A stretch of DNA of 64,000 nt from positions 372,001 through 436,000 of the forward strand of contig NC_010376.1 in assembly GCF_000010185.1 (NCBI RefSeq). Reading direction: 5' to 3'. A program made the position numbers and the translations under genes. The notes under the pieces are model-generated. The model saw nothing but the letters and a program-made list of their open reading frames with translations. It did no database searches and was not told the DNA's origin. Numbering within the stretch: the first letter of the stretch is position 1; each line of letters starts with the position of its first letter. Source of the stretch: Finegoldia magna ATCC 29328. Its GTDB lineage: Bacteria; Bacillota; Clostridia; Tissierellales; Peptoniphilaceae. This document shows positions 45,349 through 54,655 of this stretch, one piece after another.

Positions 45349-46349
45349 AATACCTATTTATTGACAAAAACACTTGGGGTTACTACGATGATGAGCTGAA
45401 ATTATTGGGAGATTACGACAGTGAGCTGGGTAACATTTATGTCGCTAAAATCACAAAATACGACAAGAAACTCGACGCATTTTTTATAGAATACGATAAA
45501 AAGAAAACTGGATTTCTCAATAATACATCATTTACACAAGATTTGAAACCTTCAGATGAAATACTGGTTCAAATGACAAAAGAATCAATTGGCGATAAAT
45601 ACCCCAAATTCACAACGAAAATTACGATTGAAACTGAAAATTTGAAATACACAAATGGCGACAAATTAACATTTGAAGGAAAACAAAAATACAAAGATAT
45701 CGATGATTTCAAACAAAAATACACATTCACAGGAATTGTGGGAGAAAATTTCTTCAAACAAGAAAAAGCACAACAAGAAAAAGAAATGAATTTTATTTTA
45801 AATAATTTACATTACATTGAAACAGAGAAGAAATTTCTACCAATTCCTAAACTTTTGTACAAGAAAAATCCTGTGGACAAAATAATTCAAGAAGAAAATG
45901 TAGATTATCTGATTACTAATGACAAAATTGTTTACAGACAGTACAAAGAAATTTTGAATGTAAAATTTGATGAAAATTACAATTATAACTATGATAATTT
46001 GATAAGTCGTGATATAATAGATAAAAATTCAGAAATAATAAAACTGGACAATAACGCAGAAATTGTCATCCAGAAAACTGAAGCAATGTGGGTTGTGGAT
46101 GTGAATTCTTCCCAAATGATTGTTGGTGAAAATTATTTCCACGAACTTAACACAAAAGCTTTGAAGAAAATCCATCAAATGATGTATTTGAAGAAAATGG
46201 TGGGAATGGTTATCGTTGATTGTGTCAGAGAAGGTGACAACAAAAAGTTATCAGATTTTATTAAATATGAATTTTGTGAACCGAATATAAATTTTCATGG
46301 ATTTAGCAATTTGAATCTATTAGAATTCACAGTAAAACTTGACAAATAA
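45345..46349 (+). CDS. rng: short ribonuclease E/G family protein
   Basis: 334 residues; family members are usually 450 or more. An S1-like segment lies near 25-75 (GNIYVAKITKYDKKLDAFFIEY), and the nuclease core shows EAMWVVDVNSSQ near 245 and GMVIVDCVREGDNKKL near 286, matching DVNSG and VIDFIDM, so both metal-binding Asp positions remain. The zinc-link Cys pair and C-terminal domain are absent. Overlaps the previous gene by 4 nt. Position directly before rplU-rpmA is the usual one for rng in Firmicutes. Confidence 0.82.
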   Translation: MKYLFIDKNTWGYYDDELKLLGDYDSELGNIYVAKITKYDKKLDAFFIEYDKKKTGFLNNTSFTQDLKPSDEILVQMTKESIGDKYPKFTTKITIETENLKYTNGDKLTFEGKQKYKDIDDFKQKYTFTGIVGENFFKQEKAQQEKEMNFILNNLHYIETEKKFLPIPKLLYKKNPVDKIIQEENVDYLITNDKIVYRQYKEILNVKFDENYNYNYDNLISRDIIDKNSEIIKLDNNAEIVIQKTEAMWVVDVNSSQMIVGENYFHELNTKALKKIHQMMYLKKMVGMVIVDCVREGDNKKLSDFIKYEFCEPNINFHGFSNLNLLEFTVKLDK

Positions 46350-46367
46350 ATCAAATTACTGTACAAT
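46339..46367 (+). promoter_or_regulatory. promoter of the rplU operon
   Basis: TTGACA (46339-46344), 17-nt spacer, TACAAT (46362-46367), overlapping the 3' end of rng. Near-consensus. Confidence 0.75.
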
Positions 46368-46372
46368 TATTT

Positions 46373-46450
46373 GGTGTGTAACCGCTCGAATCGGGTTTTC
46401 AAACTTTAAAAGTACCTTGATTTGGCGAGTCTTAAAAATGAGGAGGTGCA
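46373..46450 (+). ncRNA. ribosomal protein L21 leader
   Basis: The roughly 80-nt leader between the promoter and rplU (GTGTGTAACCGCTCG... with later GGCGAGTC) can fold GCTCG against CGAGT and sits exactly where the L21 autoregulatory leader RNA occurs in Firmicutes. Assigned mainly on position; covariance-model confirmation is lacking. Confidence 0.5.
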
Positions 46451-46454
46451 CTAA

Positions 46455-46763
46455 ATGTTCGCAATTATTAAAACTGGTGGAAAACAATACAAAGTTTCTG
46501 AAGGAGATATCATTAAAGTTGAAAAAATCGAAGCTGAAGCAGGCGATAAAATCGAATTTGATCAAGTATTAATGGTAGCTGGAGACGATGTTAAAGTTGG
46601 AAGCCCTGTAGTAGAAGGAGCTAAGGTTTCAGCTGAAGTTTTGGATCAAAAGAAAGACAAGAAAATTGTTATTTTCAAATTCAAAGCTAAGAAAAACTAC
46701 AGAAAGAAAAAAGGTCACAGACAACCATATACATTAGTTAAAATCGAAAAAATTGATGCTTAA
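46455..46763 (+). CDS. rplU: 50S ribosomal protein L21
   Basis: 102 residues, full length. [23 protein letters not shown] at the N-terminus and [20 protein letters not shown] near the end are diagnostic. Binds 23S rRNA. AGGAGGTG ribosome site; probably autoregulated through its leader. The stop shares one base with the prp start. Confidence 0.97.
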   Translation: MFAIIKTGGKQYKVSEGDIIKVEKIEAEAGDKIEFDQVLMVAGDDVKVGSPVVEGAKVSAEVLDQKKDKKIVIFKFKAKKNYRKKKGHRQPYTLVKIEKIDA

Positions 46764-47104
46764 TGGTAACTGTCGATATTTTTAGAAAAGACGGAAAATT
46801 TGTAAAAGTCAAATCAACAGGTCACGCTGATCATGGATCCTATGGAAATGATGTTGTGTGCAGTGCTATCAGTGTTTATCTGATTAATACTGTGAACACA
46901 TTTACTGAAATACTTAAGCTTGGCTGTGATAAGTTGAAATTTCATTTTGAAAGCGGAGATGCTTCATTTGAAATAAATTATGACTTACTAAATGAGACTG
47001 AAATGATTCAGGTGGATATTTTGATGAAATCACTGTTATTCGCGCTTGAATCAATACGAAACGAAAATATAAAACACTTGAAAATTAACTATCGGGAGGT
47101 GTAA
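46763..47104 (+). CDS. prp: ribosomal-processing cysteine protease Prp
   Basis: 113 residues. The catalytic pair is in [21 protein letters not shown] (His near 22, Cys near 34). In S. aureus Prp removes the N-terminal extension of L27, and this window's L27 has that extension, so enzyme and substrate are encoded side by side. Also called YsxB. Start overlaps rplU and stop overlaps rpmA. Confidence 0.94.
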   Translation: MVTVDIFRKDGKFVKVKSTGHADHGSYGNDVVCSAISVYLINTVNTFTEILKLGCDKLKFHFESGDASFEINYDLLNETEMIQVDILMKSLLFALESIRNENIKHLKINYREV

Positions 47105-47106
47105 TG

Positions 47107-47391
47107 ATGATAAAATTAGATTTACAATTATTCTCTAGTAAAAAGGGAGTAAGTTCTACTAAGAACGGTCGTGATTCCGAATCCAAAAGATTAGGAACTA
47201 AAAAAGGTGACGGCCAATACGTTCTAGCTGGTAACATATTAGTTAGACAAAGAGGAACAAAAATACATCCAGGCAACAATGTTGGAAAGGGTGGAGACGA
47301 TACACTTTTCACTAAAATTGACGGAGTAGTTAAGTTCGAAAGAATTGGTAAAAACAGAAAACAAGTTTCTGTATATCCAAAAGAAGCTTAA
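47107..47391 (+). CDS. rpmA: 50S ribosomal protein L27 with cleavable N-terminal extension
   Basis: 94 residues. [20 protein letters not shown]: the LDLQLFS extension is the Prp cleavage sequence seen in Firmicutes, and mature L27 starts around SKKG. GGGAGG at 47094-47099 gives better spacing to the ATG at 47107 than to the tandem ATG at 47104. The rest ([33 protein letters not shown]) is canonical. Its N-terminus reaches the peptidyl-transferase centre. Confidence 0.96.
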   Translation: MIKLDLQLFSSKKGVSSTKNGRDSESKRLGTKKGDGQYVLAGNILVRQRGTKIHPGNNVGKGGDDTLFTKIDGVVKFERIGKNRKQVSVYPKEA

Positions 47392-47397
47392 TTTTTT

Positions 47398-47462
47398 AGC
47401 AACACCTTTGTTATGATTATAAATCGGATTTCCTTTTTATAATCGTAAGGTGTTGCTTTTTT
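47398..47462 (+). terminator. terminator after rpmA
   Basis: Long hairpin: AGCAACACCTT (47398-47408) pairs with AAGGTGTTGCT (47447-47457), with an inner stem GATTATAAA / TTTATAATC, followed by TTTTT. Confidence 0.85.
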
Positions 47463-47517
47463 AGTGGAAAATAATGTAAACTTACAAGTATAGTGGGCAT
47501 TAATAAAGAGGTGAAAA

Positions 47518-48783
47518 ATGTTTATAGATGTAGCAAAGATAGAACTTAAAGCTGGAAAAGGTGGAGACGGTTCTGTTGCATTTAGAAGAGAAAAATACGA
47601 ACCATCAGGTGGTCCTGCAGGTGGCGACGGCGGAGATGGCGGTAGTATTATAATTGTCGGAGACAAAGACATTAAAACTTTGATGGATTACAGTTATCGA
47701 TCCATTTACAAAGCTGAAAGTGGCGGCGACGGCAGAAATAAAAAACAATTTGGTAAAAAAGGTGAAGATTTAATTCTTAAAGTTCCAGTTGGGACTTTGG
47801 TTAAAGATTACGATACAGATACGGTTATCTACGATGTAAAACACGATAAGGAAGAGTTTGTAATTTGCAAAGGTGGCAAAGGCGGAAAGGGAAATGTTCA
47901 TTTCAAATCATCTATAAGACAAGCACCAAGATTTGCAGAGCCTGGAGAAAAAGGCGAAGAAAAAACAATTAAGTTAGAATTGAAACTTCTAGCTGATGTT
48001 GGATTAATTGGTCTTCCTAACGTTGGGAAATCTACACTGTTGTCTATAATGTCAAACGCAAGACCTAAAATTGCAAATTATCATTTTACAACACTTGAGC
48101 CAAATCTTGGAGTGTGCAAAGTTGGAGAAAAAAGTTTCGTACTTGCAGATATTCCTGGGTTAATTGAAGGAGCAAGTGAAGGGCTGGGACTTGGTCATGA
48201 TTTCTTGAAACACATTGAAAGAACTAAAATTTTAGTTCACGTGTTGGATATTTCAGGAAGTGAAGGTAGAAATCCAATCGAAGATTTTGAACTTATCAAT
48301 AGTGAATTGTCTTCATACAATATCAAATTGAATGATAAAAAAATGCTTGTGGTTTTGAATAAAACAGACCTAGGAGCAGAAGATAATATAAAAGAATTTA
48401 GGGAAAAATATTCTGACAAAGTTGATGAAATCGTAGAGATAAGTGCTGCTACAACTGAAAATGTAGACAAGCTTATGTATTTGATTGCAGATACTTTGGA
48501 CAGTATAGAAGATGATTATTCTACATTGGATGAACAATACGTTTACTTTGAAGAAGAAAAAGAGCCTGATTTCAAAGTTAGAAGAGAAAACGAAAACTAC
48601 ATCGTAGAAGGTCCGTTGATTGAAAACTTAATTTACAGAACAAACTTTGAAGTGTATGAATCTGTTAATCACTTGCAAAAAGTTCTTGAAGACAAGGGAG
48701 TTATCCAACAATTAAAAGATCTTGGAATTCAAGATGGAGACAACGTAGTTATCGGTGATGTAGAATTTGATTTTTACGAATAG
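47518..48783 (+). CDS. obg: GTPase Obg / CgtA
   Basis: 421 residues. Glycine-rich Obg domain (KAGKGGDGSVAFRREKY, residues 11-27), G domain with GLPNVGKSTLL near 166 and DIPGLIEGA near 212, NKTD near 281, and a C-terminal OCT domain of about 70 residues. Ribosome assembly and stringent-response GTPase. First gene of obg-yhbY-nadD-yqeK-rsfS-ridA. Confidence 0.97.
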   Translation: MFIDVAKIELKAGKGGDGSVAFRREKYEPSGGPAGGDGGDGGSIIIVGDKDIKTLMDYSYRSIYKAESGGDGRNKKQFGKKGEDLILKVPVGTLVKDYDTDTVIYDVKHDKEEFVICKGGKGGKGNVHFKSSIRQAPRFAEPGEKGEEKTIKLELKLLADVGLIGLPNVGKSTLLSIMSNARPKIANYHFTTLEPNLGVCKVGEKSFVLADIPGLIEGASEGLGLGHDFLKHIERTKILVHVLDISGSEGRNPIEDFELINSELSSYNIKLNDKKMLVVLNKTDLGAEDNIKEFREKYSDKVDEIVEISAATTENVDKLMYLIADTLDSIEDDYSTLDEQYVYFEEEKEPDFKVRRENENYIVEGPLIENLIYRTNFEVYESVNHLQKVLEDKGVIQQLKDLGIQDGDNVVIGDVEFDFYE

Positions 48784-48791
48784 GAGATAAA

Positions 48792-49082
48792 ATGATAACA
48801 CCAAAACAAAGAGCAAAATTAAAAAAGATTTCTCATGGTTACAAACCACTTGTAAACATCGGTAAAGGTGGAATTTCAGAAAATACTTTGAAACAAATCG
48901 ATGATACTTTGAACAAAAGAGAAGTTATGAAGATAAAAATCCTTAACAATAATTTGGATGATAGGGATATGTTAATAGATGAAATATTGACAAAACTTGA
49001 CTGTGAATTTGTTAGATATATGGGAAATATTCTAACAATTTACAGAGAATCTGAAAACAAGGTAATAGATTTAGATGATTAA
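48792..49082 (+). CDS. yhbY: YhbY-family RNA-binding protein
   Basis: 96-residue CRM-domain protein: TPKQRAKLKKISHGYKPLVNIGKGGISENTL followed by the GN-rich end (YMGNILTIYRES) is the YhbY pattern; associates with pre-50S particles. Eight nt after obg, overlapping nadD by 8 nt. Confidence 0.93.
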   Translation: MITPKQRAKLKKISHGYKPLVNIGKGGISENTLKQIDDTLNKREVMKIKILNNNLDDRDMLIDEILTKLDCEFVRYMGNILTIYRESENKVIDLDD

Positions 49083-49674
49083 AGTCGGAATAATGGGTGG
49101 GACTTTTGATCCCATTCATATAGGACATTTAATATTAGCCATGGAAGCTATTAACTACAAAAATTTGGACGAAGTTTGGTTTATTCCTACCGGTAATCCG
49201 AATTTTAAACAAGATAAAAATGTCACAGACAAGAAAAAAAGATTTGAAATGGTGAAAATTGCCACACAGGACAACGACAAGTTTAAAGTATGTGATTATG
49301 AAATTAACAAAAATGATGTAACATATTCATGGGAAACTATGAAATATTTGAGAGAAAATTACGATCATGATTTTTATTTTATAATGGGCGAGGATTCGCT
49401 GATGAGTGTGGAAACTTGGGAAAATGCAGAAGATTTTTTGAAAAATACTAAGATTTTGGCTTGTATTAGAAGACAAGAAGAAATGTCAAAACTAGATGTA
49501 AAAATCGATGATTTAAAATCGAAAGGATATTTTGTGGAGAAAATTCCTTCGAGCTTTATAGATATTTCTTCTACAAAAATCAGAGAAAAAGTGCAATCAA
49601 ATCAAGATTTTAGATATTTCGTACCAAATCAAGTTTTTGAATATATTGTGAGAAACAAGTTATATGAAAGTTAA
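49075..49674 (+). CDS. nadD: nicotinate-nucleotide adenylyltransferase
   Basis: 199 residues. Nucleotidyltransferase signature GGTFDPIHIGHLILA at 9-23 and the C-terminal SSTKIRE near 169; forms deamido-NAD from nicotinate mononucleotide and ATP. Overlaps yhbY and yqeK. Confidence 0.95.
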   Translation: MIKVGIMGGTFDPIHIGHLILAMEAINYKNLDEVWFIPTGNPNFKQDKNVTDKKKRFEMVKIATQDNDKFKVCDYEINKNDVTYSWETMKYLRENYDHDFYFIMGEDSLMSVETWENAEDFLKNTKILACIRRQEEMSKLDVKIDDLKSKGYFVEKIPSSFIDISSTKIREKVQSNQDFRYFVPNQVFEYIVRNKLYES

Positions 49675-50239
49675 AGAAATAGAAAACAATTTGAGCAAAA
49701 TGCTCAAAAAAACTAGATATGAACACGTTTTGAGAGTAAGAGACAAAGCTATTGAATTAGCAAAACTTCACAATCAAGACGTTATAAAAATAGAATTAGC
49801 GGCACTTCTTCACGACTGTGCAAAAAACAACGAAAACATGTATTTGGATAAGTACAAGAAGGAATTTGAAGAGCTTAGAAATTTACGACAAAACGATCCT
49901 GATATGGAAAATCCAAAGTTGTTGCATTGTTATTTGGGTAGAATTGTAGCTAACAAAGAATATGGTGTGAATGATCAAGAGATTTTGGATGCGATAGAAT
50001 TTCACACAACTGGAAGAATTAACATGACTGATTTCGAAAAAATAATTTACTTGGCCGATAAGACTGAAGATAAGAGAGATTATGATGGCGTTGATGAAAT
50101 CAGAAAATTATCCAAAATAAATTTGAATAAAGCAATTGTCAAATCACTAGATGATACGATAAAATATCTTATAGAAGGTGAAAGAGAAATATCTGTCACT
50201 AGTGTGAATGTCAGAAATTATTTATTGAAGGGAGTATAG
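49664..50239 (+). CDS. yqeK: HD-domain hydrolase YqeK (symmetrical Ap4A hydrolase type)
   Basis: 191 residues with HD-superfamily ligands YEHVLRVRDKAIELA (His near 20), LLHDCAKN (near 48) and IEFHTTGR (near 108). YqeK proteins cleave Ap4A to ADP. Standard neighbour of nadD and rsfS. Confidence 0.93.
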   Translation: MKVKEIENNLSKMLKKTRYEHVLRVRDKAIELAKLHNQDVIKIELAALLHDCAKNNENMYLDKYKKEFEELRNLRQNDPDMENPKLLHCYLGRIVANKEYGVNDQEILDAIEFHTTGRINMTDFEKIIYLADKTEDKRDYDGVDEIRKLSKINLNKAIVKSLDDTIKYLIEGEREISVTSVNVRNYLLKGV

Positions 50240-50542
50240 ATGACTGAATTAGAGTTAGTTCAAAAAGCGATAGACGATAAAATCGGAAAAGACATTGTAA
50301 CTTTGAAATTAGATTCAGCTGTTGCGGATTATTTTGTTATTGCAACTGCCAATGCACCAAACCACGCTCAATCTATTATTGATGAAGTGGAAAAAGTGTG
50401 CGATGAAAATGGTTTTGAGATTTTAGGAAAAGAAGGTTACAGCGAAGGTAACTGGATTTTGCTAGATCTTAATGATATTATAGTACATGTATTTACAGAA
50501 GAAGCACGTTCTTTCTACGATATAGAAAGATTGTGGAATTAG
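50240..50542 (+). CDS. rsfS: ribosome silencing factor
   Basis: 100 residues, RsfS/YbeB family: LDSAVADYFVIATANAPNHAQSI near 25-47 and GYSEGNWILLDLNDIIVHVFTEEAR near 72-95. Binds L14 on the 50S subunit and blocks subunit joining in starvation. Confidence 0.96.
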   Translation: MTELELVQKAIDDKIGKDIVTLKLDSAVADYFVIATANAPNHAQSIIDEVEKVCDENGFEILGKEGYSEGNWILLDLNDIIVHVFTEEARSFYDIERLWN

Positions 50543-50551
50543 GAGGACAGT

Positions 50552-50920
50552 ATGAAATTTTTACATTCAGACAAAGCACCTGCTGCAATTGGACCATATT
50601 CACAAGCAACATCTGCTAACAAAACAATTTATGTATCAGGACAACTTCCAATAGTTGATGGAGAATTACAAACTGATATAAGAAAAGCTACAAAAGCATC
50701 ACTAGATAATATTTTACATATTATCGAATCTGAAGGCGGCAAAGTAGAAAACATCGCAAGAGTTGGCGTGTTCATGCAAGATTTATCACAATTTTCTGAT
50801 ATGAACGAAGTTTATGCAGAATTTTTTGGAGATCACAAACCAGCAAGAAGTGCAGTTCAAGTTGCAGCTCTTCCAAAAGGAGCTATAATCGAAATAGAAG
50901 CAATTGCTGAATTAGATTAA
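50552..50920 (+). CDS. ridA: RidA family reactive-imine deaminase
   Basis: 122 residues: APAAIGPYSQATSANKTIYVSGQLP (8-32), the catalytic-Arg region HKPARSAVQVAALPKGAIIEIEAIA near 95-119. Hydrolyses 2-aminoacrylate and related imines released by PLP enzymes such as threonine dehydratase. Strong AGGAGG site; last gene of the operon. Confidence 0.95.
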   Translation: MKFLHSDKAPAAIGPYSQATSANKTIYVSGQLPIVDGELQTDIRKATKASLDNILHIIESEGGKVENIARVGVFMQDLSQFSDMNEVYAEFFGDHKPARSAVQVAALPKGAIIEIEAIAELD

Positions 50921-50922
50921 GA

Positions 50923-50962
50923 AATCTTCCTCTGAGTAAAATTACTCAGGGGATTTTTTTTT
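50923..50962 (+). terminator. terminator of the obg-ridA operon
   Basis: CCTCTGAGTAA (50929-50939) pairs with TTACTCAGGGG (50942-50952, one G.T), then eight or more T. Region 50963-51103 contains the leader of the next gene with a possible TTGATA (51046) promoter. Confidence 0.88.
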
Positions 50963-51103
50963 GTAAAATTTTAATTTTGAAAAAATCTTTTAAAATTATT
51001 TGAAAAATTTTCTTGATTTGTTCTGAATGTCAACAATATTCAAAATTGATACCATTTTGTAACTTTTTATGTTATTATGTATGTATATTAGGAGGTTGTA
51101 TCT

Positions 51104-53446
51104 ATGAAGAACTTAAAAGATATTGCTAAAGTATCGTTTGTAGCATTGTCTGTGTCATTAATGATCTCTACAGGATCAATGGCTCAAACAGAAAACGATA
51201 AAAAAGATGTAGAAAACGAACTTAGTTCTAGATATACATCTATTAGCACACATAATCAAAGTAAGTTGACTAAGAAAGCTAAATTGGGATACGCTAACAT
51301 TAACGACTTACAAAATCAAAAAAAAGAAAATGATAGTAATTTGAATCTCACAGATACAAAAGATTCAAATTATGAAATAGAAAATAAGGAAGAAAAGGAA
51401 AATTCATCTTCTGAAAAAGATAATGAAGTAGAAGCTGAAAAAGATGCAGAAGGAGGCTTAGAAGTTTCGCCAATCAAAGCTGATGAATCTGTATCAAAGG
51501 AAAATTCAGAACAACAAGTTTCTGAAGAAGCTGATGGAAAAGAAGCGCAAGATGAAGAAGTCAAGGCTTTAAATTCTTCAGGACAAATCGTTCCTACTAG
51601 AATTGCAGGTAAAAACAGATATGAATCTGCTGCACAAATTTCAAGAGAACAATTCACTAATGCAAAGAAAGTTATCGTTGTGAACTCACAAAAATACGCA
51701 GATGCATTGAGTGCTACAACTTTGTCTGATGGAAGATATTCTATTTTGTATACAGAAAAAGATTCTCTTCCAACAGCTACAAGAAATGAAATTCAAAGAC
51801 TTAACCCAATAGAAGTATATCTTCTTGGTGGAAAACAATCCATTAGTGATGGAATTGAAAATATATTGAAAAAATATGCAAATAAAGTTACTAGAATTGC
51901 TGGTAAAGACAGATATGAAACAAGCGCAAAGGTTGCAGCTATGAGCAATAAAAAGAACATCGTTATTGCAAGTGGTGAAAACTTCAGCGACCCACTTTAC
52001 GCATCATCTTATGCTTACTCAAATAATGCTAAGATTTTGTTGAGTTCTGGAAAAACTTTGTCAAGAGAAACTAGAGATTATTTGCTAAGAAATAAATCCA
52101 AAATTGGAAATGTGACAGTTGTTGGTGGTGGCAAATCCATCTCATCTTCTACAGTTAGATATATTCAATCAGTAACTGGGAAAAATGTCGGAAGAATTAG
52201 TGGAAGAAACAGATACGAAGGATCTGTAAAAGTTGCTAATTCTATGAACAAGAGCAAGGTGTTCATAGCAAGTGGCGAAGATTTTGCAGATGCATTGGCT
52301 ATAAGTCCGTTAGCTCAAAAGCTAAATGCACCGATTTTATTGAGTGCAAAAGGTAAATTAGACACAAGTGTAATTGCATTTTTGAATAATTTCAAGAATT
52401 CAATCAAGGATGTATTTATTGTTGGTGGTTATAGAACAATTGATAACAACGTGTATGGTACTGTTCAAAATGTTTTGAAAAAACAAATTGCAAAACCAAA
52501 ACCACAACCAAAACCACAAGTAAAGCCACAAGCAAAACCAAAACCAAAACCACCAGTTGTCAAAGATGAAGTATCAGATATAATTGAAGAAGATAAGGCC
52601 ATAGGATTACACGATTTCGTAGTTGCAAAGCGTTCTACAACTCTTTACGATGCTGCAGATAGTTCTGCAAAATCTGTAAGAAATATCAACACTTCAACTG
52701 TTATGCAAGTTATAAATATTTTAGATAATGGATGGATGCAATTGGATATAAATGGGTTCAAAGGATATGCAAAAGTATCTGATTTTGGAATGTTCAACCC
52801 TAACAAATATAGATTAGTATTCCAACAAGGAGCAGACCTTTCAAAATTCAACCGCTATGTAGATATGAGATTAGCTAAGAAAAACGGAATGGATTTCGTA
52901 ATATTAAAAGCAGGTTCTGGTTACAGTGGAGAAGATCCAAAATTCCAACAAAATTACAACAATGCAAAAGCTGCTGGATTGAATGTTGGGGCATATTGGT
53001 ACTCATACGCAGTAAATGTTGAAGAAGCTAAGGAAGAAGCTGTAAGATATATGAAGATATTGGGCAAGAAACAATTTGAATACCCAGTATATTTGGATTT
53101 TGAAGATCCTTCACAACGAAAAATTCCTAAGGAAACAAAAACGGATATGGCAATTGCCTTCATGAGTATTCTCGAAAAGAATGGATTCTACACTGGATTG
53201 TACAGTTCAGGATCTTGGATTAACAATCAATTTGAAAGAGAAAGATTGAAAGATTACGATATTTGGATTGCACATTGGCACGTTACAAATCCTAACTGCT
53301 ACACACCTGATTATGGAATGTGGCAATTCACAAATAAATCAAAAATAAAAGGCGTTCCAGATACTGGAGAAGGCGGAGTAGACATGAACTATTCCTATAA
53401 AAACTATCCAAAGATTATCAAAGATGCCAAACTAAATAATTTTTAA
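51104..53446 (+). CDS. surface GH25 lysozyme with CWB2 cell-wall anchor
   Basis: 780 residues. Signal peptide (1-28, ending near SMAQ), an acidic Glu/Ser-rich segment (55-155), three cell-wall-binding type 2 repeats near 165-460 each starting R-I-x-G-x-x-R-Y-E, a Lys-Pro-rich linker near 466-486, an SH3-like domain near 510-560 and a C-terminal GH25 muramidase (QGADLSKF with catalytic Asp near 571; VYLDFEDPS with the Glu near 664). CWB2 repeats bind wall polysaccharide noncovalently. Likely autolysin or remodelling enzyme. AGGAGG site. Confidence 0.93.
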   Translation: MKNLKDIAKVSFVALSVSLMISTGSMAQTENDKKDVENELSSRYTSISTHNQSKLTKKAKLGYANINDLQNQKKENDSNLNLTDTKDSNYEIENKEEKENSSSEKDNEVEAEKDAEGGLEVSPIKADESVSKENSEQQVSEEADGKEAQDEEVKALNSSGQIVPTRIAGKNRYESAAQISREQFTNAKKVIVVNSQKYADALSATTLSDGRYSILYTEKDSLPTATRNEIQRLNPIEVYLLGGKQSISDGIENILKKYANKVTRIAGKDRYETSAKVAAMSNKKNIVIASGENFSDPLYASSYAYSNNAKILLSSGKTLSRETRDYLLRNKSKIGNVTVVGGGKSISSSTVRYIQSVTGKNVGRISGRNRYEGSVKVANSMNKSKVFIASGEDFADALAISPLAQKLNAPILLSAKGKLDTSVIAFLNNFKNSIKDVFIVGGYRTIDNNVYGTVQNVLKKQIAKPKPQPKPQVKPQAKPKPKPPVVKDEVSDIIEEDKAIGLHDFVVAKRSTTLYDAADSSAKSVRNINTSTVMQVINILDNGWMQLDINGFKGYAKVSDFGMFNPNKYRLVFQQGADLSKFNRYVDMRLAKKNGMDFVILKAGSGYSGEDPKFQQNYNNAKAAGLNVGAYWYSYAVNVEEAKEEAVRYMKILGKKQFEYPVYLDFEDPSQRKIPKETKTDMAIAFMSILEKNGFYTGLYSSGSWINNQFERERLKDYDIWIAHWHVTNPNCYTPDYGMWQFTNKSKIKGVPDTGEGGVDMNYSYKNYPKIIKDAKLNNF

Positions 53447-53449
53447 ATT

Positions 53450-53473
53450 AGAGCTCTGAAAAGAGCTCTTTTT
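53450..53473 (+). terminator. terminator after the GH25 gene
   Basis: AGAGCTC (53450-53456) pairs with GAGCTCT (53463-53469), followed by T residues. Confidence 0.75.
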
Positions 53474-53485
53474 GAATGTGTATAA

Positions 53486-53514
53486 TTTACAAAAAATATG
53501 GTATATGGTAAAAT
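53486..53514 (+). promoter_or_regulatory. ychF promoter
   Basis: TTTACA (53486-53491), 17-nt spacer, TAAAAT (53509-53514) preceded by TGG. Confidence 0.6.
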
Positions 53515-53541
53515 TTGAGTTAGTTAAAAGGAGTGAATGAT

Positions 53542-54639
53542 ATGAAATTAGGTATTGTGGGGCTTCCAAATGTAGGAAAGTCTACACTTTTTAATGCGAT
53601 AACAAAAGCAGGTGCAGAAATGGCAAATTATCCATTCTGTACAATAGATCCTAACATCGGACTTGTAAATGTTCCTGATGAAAGAGTGTATAAATTAGCA
53701 GAACTTTTTAATTCAAAAAAAATTATTCCAGCTACTATTGAATTTTACGACATTGCAGGCCTTGTAAAAGGCGCAAGCAAGGGTGAAGGTTTGGGAAATA
53801 AATTTTTGGAAAATATTAGAGAATCCGATGCTATTGTTGAAGTTCTAAGATGTTTTGAAGACGAAAACATAGTTCACGTTGATGGTTCTGTGGATCCTAT
53901 TAGAGATATCGAAACTATCAACTATGAGCTTATTTTATCTGACTTGGAAATGGTTGAAAGAAGATTAGAAAAATCCAGAAAAGCTTTGAAAGGTAATAAG
54001 GATTTGAAGGAAGAAGTGGATCTTCTTGAAAAAATTTACGAAGTTTTATCTGAAGGAAAATCAATCAGAATTTTGGATTTGGACGAAGATGAAATGAAAC
54101 TTATGAGAAGTTTCAATCTTTTGAGCGTAAAGCCAATAATTTATGTCTGCAATGTAAGTGAAGATGAAGTAGCGGATGCTTACGAAAACAACGAAATGGT
54201 TCAAAAAGTAAAAGAGTTCGCAAAATCAGAAGATGCAAAAGTAGTTGTAATCTCTGCACAAATTGAATCGGAAATTTCTGCATTGGATAGCGAAGAAGAC
54301 AAGAAAGAATTCTTGGAAGCAATTGGTCTTGAAAAATCAGGAATCGACGATTTGATTACACAAAGCTATGATTTATTGGGACTTATGAGTTTCTTGACAA
54401 CAGGAGAAGACGAAACTCGTGCATGGACAATCAAGAAAAACACTCCTGCAGTACAAGCAGCTGGTAAAATCCACACAGATATTCAAAGAGGATTCATCAG
54501 AGCAGAAATTGTAAACTACGATGATTTAATCGAATTAAAATCTATGGCTGCAGTCAGAGAAAAAGGCCTTATGAGATTGGAAGGCAAAGAATATTTGATG
54601 CAAGACGGAGATGTAGTTCATTTTAGATTTAACGTATAG
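53542..54639 (+). CDS. ychF: YchF / OLA1 family ATPase
   Basis: 365 residues. G1 motif GLPNVGKSTLFN at 7-18 and the C-terminal TGS domain (QRGFIRAEIVNYDDL near 320). Family members prefer ATP over GTP and bind ribosomes. AAAGGAG at 53527-53533 fixes ATG 53542; an in-frame GTG at 53533 overlaps the ribosome site. Confidence 0.95.
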   Translation: MKLGIVGLPNVGKSTLFNAITKAGAEMANYPFCTIDPNIGLVNVPDERVYKLAELFNSKKIIPATIEFYDIAGLVKGASKGEGLGNKFLENIRESDAIVEVLRCFEDENIVHVDGSVDPIRDIETINYELILSDLEMVERRLEKSRKALKGNKDLKEEVDLLEKIYEVLSEGKSIRILDLDEDEMKLMRSFNLLSVKPIIYVCNVSEDEVADAYENNEMVQKVKEFAKSEDAKVVVISAQIESEISALDSEEDKKEFLEAIGLEKSGIDDLITQSYDLLGLMSFLTTGEDETRAWTIKKNTPAVQAAGKIHTDIQRGFIRAEIVNYDDLIELKSMAAVREKGLMRLEGKEYLMQDGDVVHFRFNV

Positions 54640-54655
54640 AAAAGATTTAATGTAG

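Noticed and set aside
52495..52562. Lys-Pro repeat tract as a DNA repeat element
   Set aside because: It is the coding sequence of a Lys-Pro-rich linker in the GH25 protein, in frame and with varied codons.
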